From: Camarhynchus parvulus
Lineage: Eukaryota; Chordata; Aves; Passeriformes; Thraupidae
Direction of reading: 5' to 3'
Length of the DNA: 64,000 nucleotides
Assembly: GCF_901933205.1 (NCBI RefSeq)
Contig: NC_044573.1
Coordinates: 86,014,546 to 86,078,545 of the forward strand
In this document: positions 1-12,402 of the stretch, in pieces
Layout: each line of letters starts with the position of its first letter
Position numbering within the stretch: position 1 is the first letter of the stretch
Program-made: the position numbers and the translations under genes
Notes under the pieces: model-generated
Told to the model about the DNA's origin: nothing
Database searches by the model: none
What the model saw: the letters and a program-made list of their open reading frames with translations, nothing else

Positions 1-3000
1 CAATGAAAGTTAGTTTCCTAAAACTCAGTGTCTCTAAAATATTTTAGTACTTGAAATCAATGTAGTCAGCTCCCTAAATGCATCTGAAACTCAGAGTTTT
101 CTCTCTACAAAGTGCAGTGCCATGATGCCTGACTCCAGTGTAAATGTTCAGAATAACTGAAGGATATACTGATGGATTTGCATGTCTGCCATCTTCTGCA
201 ACATATTTATAACTGCCAAGGAAACAATAAGGAGGGGAAAATGCCTTTAGTAATAAGTCCAGACAATTAATTTTTTAATGTGTGCCATTTGTATCAGAGA
301 TATCTCAATTTTGCAGTGTTAAAGGAAAGTAGAATGGAGAAAAGGAAATAAAGTTAACACTAGAAGGTAACAATGTAAACTTTATTTATTCATCTAGGTG
401 TGTTTGTGCTCCTTATAAAAGCAATACAGATGCATTCCAGTTATTTCACATGTAAATAGTATGCTACTTTTAAAATTTCAGCATTACTTTGGAAAAATGC
501 ATCACTACAGCATTTCTTCACAGGGAATACCAGAACTGGGTATTCAGCAGATCAGAGCATTGCCCCAAAGAGAATAAGCATATGAAACTTGCATGCCATT
601 TGGCAGAATACAAAATTAACCAAAAATATCCTTCTGCTATTGAAGAGCCAGACAACGCCTTCACTGATGGTCTCAGATCTAAGGCCTCATCTTCCATGAC
701 TTCCCTCTTCAGCACTTTGCAAAGTCATCAGTGGAGAAAAGAAAGAGGCCACACCAGCACAGTAGCCAAGACATGGAGAAGTTCAAAGTCTCTCCAAAAT
801 ACTGTCTCTAAGTGTCTGTTTGGCAGGTGGACCAAGCTTTATTCAGAAGTGTCCTCCTCCACCTGCCTCCTCCACACCCCCAGCAGTGTAGGCTATTCCC
901 CACATCTCTGAAGGAAGGAAAAGGAAAGATCACCATCCAAGTATTGGTAACTCCAGCAGAACTGCCCTACAGCAAGGTCATAATTACTCAGAATATGTTA
1001 CCAAATTTTTGTTAGGATATTATAATAATCCATGGCATACCTGTGCCAAGCCTTAGAGGAACAATTTGGGTGTTGGTCTGATTGTCTCTAATTAACTGAT
1101 GTGCCCCACCCTGCAGCACCAGGAACACTGGCCTTGCCCTGGCAGAGCCCTCCTCAGCCACCTCCTTGTGCAGACCCTGTGCAAGAACAGGGAGCACAAA
1201 GAAAAGACAGCTGATGTTATGAGTTTGCATTGTTTTCTCTATATAAAAACTGAGTTTATCATTATAGATTTTGATTAATTTGGGATAGGCATTTTGTCAT
1301 GCAATTAAAATGCAATTAGACTACTGTCCTGCAATATTGACTTGATTTATAATCTGCTGCTTAAGTAAATTGTTTTAATATCTCTCTTGAGTCTTTCTCC
1401 AGATACTGCTTTTTATTAATACATGCATTTTAGGAGACATTTAATCTCATTTTAAATAAAAGGAAAAAAGAAATTGAGTGCAATACATATAAAAGCAGAT
1501 GTTAACCATTTATGCAGTAAACCTAATCAAGTTACAATTGGGATGACCTCAGCAATCAAGGGCTTTCTACATGGTTATGTGTGGTTCGTTTCTGTCCCCC
1601 GGATCCTAGCAGCTGGGCAAAAATGAACATAGTCTATGCTCTCAGCAAATAAAACCCAGAGCACTCAAAACCAGCAGAAATGCTTGGACACCCCGAGCAA
1701 GGAGTGCAGCTCTGGTTCCACCTGCCCTACCTCATCAGCTCGTGGAGCATGCTGCTGGCTGTGAAGGGTTGTGGCAGCTGTCACTGCTCTGCTCTTTCCT
1801 TCAGGGACATTGCATTTGATTTTGGATAATTCTTCCATCAGCTGCCACAAGAGCTTCTCTTCACACAATGTGTAGCAATCTGGAAAAGTTGTGAAGTTAC
1901 GATTTATTGCTAAGTGTGCTATTTGTATTTGTTAGCTTAGGCTTATTCTGAAGATGATGAGTCAAATAATGGGTCAATATTATCCTTAGTAATTTCAACC
2001 TATCACCAGTGATATTTAGGTCTGTTGTATATGCTTGGGATTCACCACACAAATCTCACCTGCTAAAGCTACACCTCATCTTGTAGCCTCCTGTGGTTAG
2101 AACTGGGCAGGAAAAAATTCAAACCTTCAATCTAATTGTCTGAAATGTAACCTCAGCTAGGTCCGCTTCCCTTTCACTTTTAAAAGCAGGACTAAATATT
2201 TTCTAATTTAGAAATACTATTGAGGATTTCCATTCTTTAGTATAAACAATTCATGGTGGAGCACAAAATTCTGTACTGTAGTAATATTTTTAGTATGTCA
2301 TGTCCACTTCTATTTATTCTTTTCTTGTATGTATGGCTGAACATATTTATATACTTCAAAGACAATTTTAAACCTCCAACTGCATTAATTTCCAGTTTAA
2401 CACAGTATCATCTAACTGTTAAATAAGTGTATATGCTTGTGTATATACATTGAAGCAAAGCTAAATCTCAAAAGCTTACTGGTTCAGGAAAAAAACCCAG
2501 CATAATTCTTATTGCTTTTTTTTTTAATTATTTGAAGAAAACGGTTTTCTTGTTTGTATGTATTTACCAACAGTGCACAAAAGTGTGCTTCAGTTGCCTT
2601 TCAATACTTTTATGTATTTTAAAACCAATCTTCTCACCATCACATCCACTGCAGATGACAAATTCTGTACATGTAATAGTGTAATTTCAGAGTAGCTTAT
2701 CTATATTTTAGAAAAAACCCAGCCATGCTGTATTGTTGCAACCACTTATGTGTTGTCATGTACATAAAGTATTTTAAGGGTGATTTGAATCACATGGGAC
2801 CAGCAGGCAGTTCATTGAAATGCCTGTGAAAAGACAGTTAACACACATTGATTTTAACTTCTGTAGTAATAAACACAGTGAGAAACTGGCTTGTTAAAAG
2901 CCAAGATACTACAGAAAAAAGAATGAAATAAAGTTTAAAAACTAGTTATAGATTTTTTTAGGCTAGAGTTCCTTGCTTCTGGCATCAACTGTATTTCACC

Positions 3001-4309
3001 ATCCAAAGAAGTTTCAATCTTCCTTTACCTGTTAGCAAAAATCACATCTAATGGAGTCTACAGTCCTGGGTAACAAATGAAAGCCTATGAATTTCTAAAC
3101 AAGCACAGCACTTACATGAAGCAGTAGAGAGTTTTGATATAGCAGTGACTGAGGCAGATGTAGCTGCAGAGAAACAGAAAGGTGAAAAAAAGCAGAAATT
3201 CAGAAACAGGAGGGAAAACTCAAGGAAATACCAGGTTCATTCACCCGAGAGCGGAAGTTGATGTCAGATTGGAAGGAAAATATCTTCAGAAATGCCCTTG
3301 ATAGATGGATTCCCATGCTCTAAATAAAGCCATAATACATATTATGCTGGGAAATGTGTTGAGGGGGCAGCTGAAATAGCAATATATTCCCAGGGTTGCT
3401 CTTGAGAAATATATTTTCAGAATTGAACACAGAAGGCTCAAAATATTATATGTACCCTTTTGTATTGGCAAGTGATATCCAGAATTAGATTTACCGTAAA
3501 ACTGTATGAAATAATTTCACAAGTTTTAGAAAGATTACCTGTTTGATAACAAATTTTGCAAGGACCTAAAAGCACAACACTCCAAAACCAGATCCAATAG
3601 AATATATTTATCTCCAGAATAATATGAGGTGTGGAAGCCAATAATCAGGCCATCAAATTAGATGCCAGGTTTAGAGCTGCCGATTCCTTACTGTCAAAGT
3701 TTGCAAATATTGGCCTTTGTCTGCAGTACCACCTAGTGTCAAAAACTCTTATCTCTGAGCTGAAAAGAACTGGATTCAATTCCATCTATGCTCCTTTATT
3801 TCCTCCATTCAAAACAACCAAACCATACAGGAAAGGTGCCCAGAGGGCATTTTTCATTATATTGAGCCCAAGGAAGAGTGTTTCATACTTTTGTTTGCTT
3901 TATAGAAACAGTATTTTGAGCCAAAATAGAGCTTGGGTTTTTGTGACAGCAGAAAAAAAATCCCCAAATATTATGCACAATTTTAATTATGGGTAATTTT
4001 TTCCACAGTGTGAAGTAGAAGAAATTCTATAGGGCTTCTCTGCACTGGAAGTGAGAAAAAAGCTATGGTGAGCAAGGCTATGCTGGTGCACTCTGGGCAC
4101 TGCTTTGCTTTTGTGGGCAAGCCCCAGAGTGGAATCAGAGAATTCACTAAGAGAGGCACTGCCTGTGCACCAGAGAGCCAGCAGCTCCAGCAACAGCCTG
4201 AAAATTCATCTTCCCACTCTACACATGTTAATTTGCCCATGTACACTTTTTTTTTTTAAACCAAAATATTCTCCCCAAGATCCCAGGTTCCCAGATTGCC
4301 TAGGGAGGT

Positions 4310-4700
4310 GTCCACGGATGGAGCCTGCCTTCTGTCCGTCCATCTGGCAGGGAAGCCTGCAGGGCAGAGGAGCAGAAGAGCTGGGAGCCCTGGAGCCAGC
4401 GCACCTGCCTGCCCGCGGGGCAGGAGAGCTGCCAAGGCAGGCACCTGGCAGCTCCTCGGGAGCAGGGGCTCCAGGCAGCTGGCAAGCTGGGGGAGTGGGA
4501 CAGCCCTGTGCTCCTGGAGCCCTAGACCTAAGGAGCAGGAAGCAGGAAGCGGGAGAGACTTGATGGCCACCCACTCTGGGGGTTGCCATGGAGCTGGGCA
4601 GCTCCCGAGCCTGGCAGCTGGGAAGCAGCCAGGCTGGCACGGTGACAGCTTGCACCTCAGTCAGCCTAAGCAGACCTGGTGGGATCTCTCCCCTCCAGAC
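4310..4700. other. Isolated GC-rich, cryptically repetitive patch
   Basis: About 390 bp of strongly GC-rich DNA with few CpGs sits in AT-rich surroundings. The words GGCAGCT, CAGGCAG, GCTGGCA and GAGCTGGG recur irregularly, and CAGGAAG is tandemly doubled. This opens long frames on both strands, which looks like a composition effect. It may be an eroded minisatellite or the remains of a GC-rich repeat; the family is not identified. Confidence 0.5.
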
Positions 4701-4923
4701 CTTTCTAGTGCAAAGTGGCGTTGCCCCAGAATTTCTTACCCACTCTGTGACTTTCCAAAAACTCAGTGTGTAGTAGAAGAAAAGTTCCTGAAGTGTCTAT
4801 AAGTGCAGAAAACTCACACACAACATGAATTCAAATTAAGTTCGAACAGATCCAGCAAATGTGAAAGGATACACAGCAGGTACATTTACTAAACCAGAAC
4901 AGAATGTTTTGACTGTGAATTCC

Positions 4924-4960
4924 CCCTTGTACAAAGATGCAGCCAGCCTTTGTACAAGGG
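4924..4960. repeat. Perfect stem-loop, 13-bp arms
   Basis: CCCTTGTACAAAG (4924-4936) and its exact reverse complement CTTTGTACAAGGG (4948-4960) flank an 11-base loop. The stem is too short for a typical microRNA precursor and has no poly-T tail marking a terminator. Confidence 0.7.
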
Positions 4961-5750
4961 CCTCATGTTACTAATGAGTAGATGCCATGGCAGCCCAATG
5001 TATAGCTTGTAGGTTTAATGATAAATTTAATACAGGAGCAGGCCAGAGAAACAACATAAAGATTAAATATACAACAAAAATTTGCAGCAACGTCAGTTAA
5101 TTGCAAAGCTGAGGCAGGAGGTGTTAATTACAATTATAGATGAGCCATTTAGTAATTCACATTAGTGAGCATAGAGCAATTATCAACCTGCTGGTTTTCT
5201 TGCTACTTATAATATCCATGTTTTCCTACTTTTTATGAAACATAATAGCTGTATTGAACAATGTAAAATAACAGTAATGGATATAATGCCTACTTAGGTA
5301 ACCTACAGCTGTGATGCTCAATATTATCACAAAGAATTTCATTTGGAGTAAGACACTATCCAGAAAGCTCAGTGTTGCTAGAGTTAGGTAGAAAATACAT
5401 AATGGGCATTTCACAGATGGACAGATACACTTTGTTTGTTGAATTAAAATTTACAAATACAAATTAACCTTGACTGGACCTGAGGCAAAAGTACAGTTTA
5501 AATTATACACCAGTAAAAAAATGAAGTCCAAGAGTATCAACATCAGTGCATCTGCGCTGGGGAAAAAAAATCACCATCAATTGATTTAAGAAAAGTAGTC
5601 TCCAAGCCTGGCAAATATATGATTCCTACAAGATTCCAAGTGACTTGGTTTAACATGGTTTACCAAGGAGAGACCATGCCATCATTGTGTTAGCATCTTT
5701 ATCATATAACATATCATCGTGTGGGGTGCTAGAACAAAGGGGTTGAAGAC

Positions 5751-5777
5751 AAGTGACCTTCTCAGGAAAGGTCACTT
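5751..5777. repeat. Inverted repeat, 10-bp arms, containing AGGTCA half-sites
   Basis: AAGTGACCTT and AAGGTCACTT are exact reverse complements separated by seven bases. The arms hold TGACCT and AGGTCA, the half-site of nuclear receptors, in everted orientation. Binding is speculation. Confidence 0.55.
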
Positions 5778-7384
5778 AGTGCTTACAAGTCACAGCCATG
5801 TTCTTCACCATGGATTTATTTCAGTGTCAAGGCTCTTGTCACACTGATAGTGCGCAGGCTCCCACAGGAGGATGGAATGCTGGTATAGCCCAAAGGTCCT
5901 GGAGACAGAAGACTGGCAAAACTAACCTTTCTCAGTGTACTGAATCACAAAGCTCTGTTTCATGCTACTAAGACCTTGTGCTTTGTCCTGTGTATGCACT
6001 GCAATGAAAATCCTTTCCAGTCAAAGCTATGCATCTGTAACCAGGCTTCCTTGGAATGAACTCTGCACATTCAGACTTAGAGGATGCTCCACTGGTATAT
6101 TCCTGACAGTGCCTTACCCTAGATCAATCAAGCCTTAAGAAATTTTATAAAACCACTATTTGCTTCATACTGAAGCAGAACATGAGCCACATTTTGAAGA
6201 TGTAACACTGTTGTTTCACATGCTTTTCATATATTTATGCCATTAGTTCAGTCACACTGGAATTCAATACAAGGATATCAAGAAACTACGCAATTTGTCT
6301 GAAAAACAGTACCTTTTTTGGCAGATGTTTATCAATTAACAGATATAACTAGGATATTATAACTAATCTACACATTTTCTGCTTGTTTAACAGTAATTGA
6401 AGCTGAATTCATTGAACACAAATGACATTCCTCCTTGGTTAATGTACAAAGCAAAACTTCACCCCATTAGCAATATTATTATCTTCTTATTCATGTTTTG
6501 AAGTATTTGTAAGTTTCAATGGAAAGAATAATGGTTAGAACTAACTAAACATTTTTAACTAATTCCATTACTGTTTACTCATATTTTAAAATAAATACGA
6601 GTTGCATCTGCACCATTTCTGTGTTTCGTTTCTGGATTACATTTAACAAAATCTGCCCAGCAGATTTGTGTATTATATAAGTCAAAGTGGCTGCTATTTT
6701 GAGAGCTTAGCAGAAATAGAAAGGAGCATACCCTTCATACCTTCTATGCATCAGTATATATACCTATATCTATGTGTTCTTCTTCCTCCATTACCAAATA
6801 GGCTGTCACCCTGTCTTAATCTGGGGTTCTTTGATCAGCTTTTGATCAGATCAAATTTCCAGATGAGACATGACCATTTTCAAGCCTTTGAGTCTGAATG
6901 TGTTTCAAAGAATGTTTCCATCCTCCCTAGCCAGAAATTCCCAGTATTTCTGTGATGGCATTTGGACTCATGTGATGCCAGAGCAGAGACCTACAAACAA
7001 ATTATGATTTTCATCTTTATTTGTTCCTTCTCTAAAACTCAGTCATCAGAGAGAGACATGTAAAAGGCAAGAGAGTCATGTGTGACTTCTCAAAGAATTT
7101 CTGAATCATAGCACATCTTTCCCTTGTGAACATCACACAAAAACTCAGAACATTTTTGCAAGGTTCTTGGTGATTAAGAATACATACTTTGTTAAGGATA
7201 GGTCAGTGTAATTCTCATGCTGTGATCTAATAGATATCACCAATTTGTGGGACACAGTCATAATTTGTATTTTGTTTGTATAGGCACAGTTGCATTTGGC
7301 TTGGCATGATTAAATGCTATAAAAAGAAGTAGTCCAATTACAAGAGGACTGATGTGAGGTAGCTGAAACACTGTGCACAGTCCA

Positions 7385-7456
7385 CTTCCAAACAGGAATT
7401 GACTGTGTTGGGGGCTAGATGATCTTTAAGGTTCCTTCCTTTTATGATTCTGCGTC
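7385..7456 (+). repeat. CR1 LINE fragment, 3' end, plus strand
   Basis: The phrase GGGGGCTAGATGATCTTTAAGG, in short words GCTAGATGATC and AAGGTTCCTTCC, followed by TTATGATTCTG, is the typical CR1 3' terminus. The upstream part is too decayed to delimit. Non-coding. Confidence 0.65.
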
Positions 7457-10400
7457 CTAGTTACAAAAACCAGCAAAGAGTTAGCAACCAGACTTTTGGA
7501 GCCCTTGGTGTTTGAGGCTGCAAGTGCATCCCTGAGGTGATCTTGCCCTGAACAGCATTGCAACTCATAGAATTATTGATCCAAACAACATTTAACCTGA
7601 GTGGGGGCAGGTGTGTGCTCTGCTATTGTGCCTGTAGAGCCTGTCCTTCAGACTGTTGTGCTGCACACATCCTGTGACTGCAGGGTAACCTCATTGTCAC
7701 AGCAGAGCCCATGTGCGGCTCCCACGGAGCACCAGCATTTACATCACCTCTGTGACCCTCGCTTTAAAAAGTGCAGCAAGATGGTCTCATGTGAACACCC
7801 TTTTTTTCCTGACAGTAGAAATTCATACAATTGTTTTCTTTTGAGAACTGTGTGTAAGATCTCAAATGTTCAAAAGGAATGTACTTCCCATGAATAGGAT
7901 CCACACAGTATGTGCCCTGGTTGGAGAACTGTTTGATGCAGTGCATCTAGGGTTTCCCAGCATTTGAAGGTGCATAAGATTATCTACACCATCCTCTTTT
8001 CCTTTATAGTGTTAATACAAAAAAAAAAAAAAGGGATTTTAAATAACGGTTGACAGTCTGTGAGTGCCTTTCATTCTGGGATCATAAGATATCAGCACCT
8101 TCTGCTGCAAAACAATACCATGTTTTCTTTCTAAAGCCTGCAATAGGAAAGTAGAATTGTTTTTCATTTCTCTACGTTTATGGGGCTTTATTTTGCTTCA
8201 TTTTCAAATATCTTAAAATGTATCAGAAGTTAGTTAACAAAATAAATCAGGTATTAAGGAAGACTGATCATGCGTTTTATGAACATCCAAACTTCAGTTT
8301 TAGCAGCACTAGGCAATAGAAATGTCATTTTGTTGTAGCTCCTTGGCACTTATGATCACAGCATGTCCAATTGCTGGCAGAAAGACAGGCAGCTGAGAAG
8401 CCCTGACACACCATAGTGCAGGCATCCATCATTTTGTCACCTTTCGCTATCGCCTTTTATTAAAAACTAAATTAGAAGAGTGACTTAAATGTTATCAAAC
8501 TCGGTCAAAAGCTAACCCCTGGCCACCAACCTTGCATGCAAATTTTGAAGCAGAAAGAGCAATTTCTAAAGGTTTCTTAGGATAAAACATGGAAGGTAGG
8601 CTTATAATGACAAAGTACTAGACCTTTTCAGTGACAGTGGTGTGAAGCATTATTAGCAGCTCTATTTATACTATGGAGAAAAAATAGACCTGAAAAAAGA
8701 AGATGCAGAGAGTTTCAAATAGAAGATAATATGAGTTTTGTACCTAGGATAACTCTCTATTTCACTCCATAATTTTTAAAGTTGAAGTTAAAAGTGGCTG
8801 CTAAAATAGGCATTCTTTTGATATAAGACAGGGTGAGAGAAAAGATCTAAAGTACAATTTTTTTCAGCTTTTCTGGAGCTTACCATGGTATCATTTTTTG
8901 CTATTAATACCTATTCAAAGATGCACAGCTCAGACACTGAAACCCTAAACACTTGACTGAATGTGCAGAAGAACATAAACACTCTGTCTCCAATTGCTCT
9001 CTTTCCTTCTCCCTTAGCTCACGGGGAAAAGAAAATTAGATCTGCTCTGGTAGCTCTTAACTCTTGATATACTTGCTCGCCTCTTCCAGGCAGGACTCTG
9101 TGCGCAGAGATAACACTTTGACTTGTAAGACAGAGCCCCTGCCTCTACCACTGATTATAATAGTGACATAAAACTCCAGGACCATTACTGTAAGTCCAAT
9201 AGTTTGGCCCAGGTATTTTCATAAAACAAGTCTGAAAGAAATACTATTTTATTTGTTTTATTTTATGTATTTCTTTATAGAAAACTGATTGTGACATAAG
9301 ATACTCAGGTCCAGAAACAGTTTCCATCAATCACTGGTGTCTGATGAGGGTGTTTTTCTATTGCTATTTTTAAAAATAAATAGAAATTTTACTATTTAAA
9401 AATAATTAAGAGCATTGGAAACCAAAACACTTGTGCTCCCAAATCTTTTCTGATGCTCTGTAAAACCAGTGAGAGAGACAGTGACAGAATGAATAGCATC
9501 ACATCTTCCTTGGCTCTGCAACATCTAACAAAGGGAAGAACAAAGGTTCTGCAGACTGGTTATTTTCCTTATTCAAGGTGTATTCATATGGTTACATGTG
9601 TGGTTAGCTATTACATTTCACTAACATACTGGTTAGCTAACCACACTTTTACATGCAAAGTTAGCTGTACTTCAAAGTGGACAACTGGACCACAGCCTAA
9701 GGTTCTGTGCCTTAAATTAAAGCAGAGTAGGAATCATATGTGCTCTGGAGATGACAGGTCCCAAGTCCCAAGAATTCACTTTAATGTGCTAGCAATAAAA
9801 GTTAATAATAAAGAACGAAAAAAAAAAATATTTTCAATGATCTTCTCCTTCTGATAATCAATCCACTTTTTTGGGGGAGGGGGGAGGGAGGGGCAATGGG
9901 AGGGGAAACAGACAAAATTCTATCTACAAAAAATAATCAGAATTTAAAGGCATTTAATAGTTTTTCTGAGTCACTGGAAGCACACAAAGTTTAATGATCA
10001 GTGAAACATTAGTCAAGATAAAAAGTTGAAAGACAAAACCCATATTGGACTTTGTTACTCTCATCTCTTCAAATGTAATGCACACACTTTACATAATATA
10101 ATTAATAGTGATTTCTTTTCCAAAGGTCCTAATGACAGCAAGAGAAATGGCATGCCATTGTCAGATCTTATGTTGCTTTGAATAAATGCTTAATCTATAA
10201 GCAACTCTAAAAATGGTCTGCTTAAAGGAACTGGTCCCAGAATACTATTTAGTAGCATGTCCTATGTGCAGTGCTATCTGAAGTGCTACAAATCTGATAT
10301 GAGGCTATAAAATGTAATTTTTCCTTTCTAAATAGAGCACACAAAGCAACCAAAGTCACAGAGAGCAATCTATATTGTCCTAGTGTTATCACAAAGAGCA

Positions 10401-12402
10401 CTTTCAAAATGACCCACTCAGAAAGCTAATGTTCTCTATGATACAGGTAAAATATAATTAACTGGAACCCTATAAAACATTCTGATAAATATCTTATTTG
10501 TTAGACTACTTCAGCAGGATTGTTCTAATCAGAAATCAAGTTACTTTCAGAATTGGCTAAAACCGCCTCTACCTGGCCACAAAGCAGTGAGAAACAGAAT
10601 ATGTTCATTTAAGCATGAAGAGTCCACTGGCTCCCTGCATTCACTAGAAACATGACCTGAGCTTCTGGAATGGTCTTCAAACATTGTTTCCCTAAAACAA
10701 GAGCAAACTGAAGGGCAGTTCTCATATGGCTGCTGATACCAATGGAGGACCCGTTACATGGCTCACTGCTTGACCTGTAATGTGTTATAAGAAGTTTCTT
10801 TTTACAGCTGGAGGGCCTCCAGATCACATTTAAGGATTATTGTATTTTTTTCTTAACGAAGGTTGCTCCATTTCACAGATTCTGTGCCAGTAGTTATTCT
10901 GGCGCAACAGGACTGGAAACTAATCCCCTTCCAAAGGAGAAAAAAAAATCTGTCCAAATTAGCAAGACTTTAAGACAAATAGAGGGTCAGTAGAATGAAA
11001 CAGTCAGTGTTAGAGAGCAAATATCCACGGCTTTTTTATATATTTAATTTGCTTTAATCCCATTGCTCAAATGTTCATTTGCAGGTGGACTTCAGATGCC
11101 AGATTTTATTTAATCTAAAATCTAATTTAGGTGTACTAAGGCCAATCTACAGTATGAACTGAAGGAAGCAAGTGGGGGATGTCAGGAAATTTATTTCAAA
11201 CATTCACTCCTGAACATTATGTCCATATTGTCCATAAATAAAGGAGGAGTTTTCCTGTTGGTCTAAATTTACTTCCTCTTTAAATGGCATAAAGTCCATT
11301 GCATTATTCTCTGCTCATTCAAGAGCTGACATTTTTCATGCTCATATTCAAAGCCAACTTGCTTGTACTGGAAAAAGTCTATTTCATAAACTTGGTATAC
11401 AAGTAACATCAAAGGCAAATCAGAACAAAGTATTTCTTCTTAACATGAGACTGCATGTCCCAAAAAAGATTCCTGCATTTTCATCACTCTTGTAAAGTGA
11501 TAGACATATTCATCATGCCATAGACAAGAGCTGCTGACACTTAATGCTATTTCTTCATGTTCTGAATTTATTAACATTGTGAAAAATGCAGCATCAACCA
11601 CTCTATGCATAAAATTTGTACTTGCCGGACATTATCAATAAAGAACACAAAGCCTCTATAGGTATATGTATGTACATGATCCTTTAAACTATGGTTCACA
11701 CAGCAGTTGTCATTAATTTTAGAAGTCATCCAGTCATATTCTTGGACAAAGCTTTGAGAGTCCAAGAGCAAGCTCACATGTACACAAGAATGATAAATGT
11801 ATTTCTCACAATTTATATTCACCAGCACCGTGCTCATCATTTTAATGTAATTCATTGTAATGGCTTCTAAGTAAATAAATACTTTAAAATAAAATAAAGC
11901 AGGGATCTTCAGACTTGTTAGAATTTTTCAGTGAAACTTCTTTTGTTTGGGAGAGACTATTTATGAAAGGTTTTTGTGGGATTAGCATGAATAACACTTA
12001 CTAGGAAATGTTTCTAATCTCTAATATGGACATGCTAGACATACAAAAGCAATGCAGGCAACAGAAGCACTCACAATCACGGGAGATCTTTCAAGGTATC
12101 AGATGTTTAGGAATGTTTCCTTCTCATGATATTTTTCTTATATCTGCAACTATTTATTAATCCAGAGAGACACTAAAACTGTCACACATGCACTAGAGGG
12201 GTGGTCTCCAGACTGGTTTGGTTGTTCACTCCATCAGCTAAGAATTTCTGAACACAGACCCAGTATTTATTTATTTATTTATAAAATTTATACATTTACC
12301 CCAGTACTAATATATTACATATATTATAAAACATATATGAAAATAGAAAAAAAGTTTGAGATAAACAAATATTTTAAAATTTATTTTATTAACAGTAAAA
12401 AA
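7457..12402. other. AT-rich intergenic stretch, no gene found
   Basis: It contains an oligo-A run at about 8020-8034, a G-quadruplex-type tract at 9873-9905 and a TTTA microsatellite at about 12264-12282. The longest frame (9453-9854) has no recognisable domain and ends in low-complexity lysine-rich sequence, so it is not called a gene. Confidence 0.7.
9873..9905 (+). other. G-quadruplex-type G tract
   Basis: Runs of 5, 6, 3 and 4 G separated by single A residues (9873-9893) are followed by two more G runs at 9898-9900 and 9902-9905. This satisfies the strict four-run, short-loop quadruplex pattern and stands alone in AT-rich DNA. No promoter or gene is adjacent. Confidence 0.75.

Larger units (their letters stand above)
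1..7384. other. AT-rich intergenic stretch, no gene found
   Basis: No ORF here has recognisable domains or splice context. Notable contents are two AT-rich, homeobox-motif-rich segments that look like candidate conserved noncoding elements (about 1255-1385 and 5020-5215), a GC-rich patch at about 4310-4700, a perfect 13-bp-arm stem-loop at 4924-4960 and a 10-bp inverted repeat at 5751-5777. In mammals the stretch upstream of MCPH1 is a large desert towards CSMD1, which would fit. Confidence 0.7.

Noticed and set aside
3631..3996. 121-codon frame
   Set aside because: No domain, no Kozak-supported ATG at the given start, no splice context and no conserved look; expected by chance in 64 kb.
4105..4802. 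Overlapping 150-170-codon frames on both strands
   Set aside because: They come from the GC-rich patch; open frames on both strands at once and repetitive Gly/Ala/Ser/Leu content indicate composition, not coding.
9453..9854. 133-codon frame
   Set aside because: No recognisable domain; ends in an AAAAAAAA-derived lysine run; consistent with chance.
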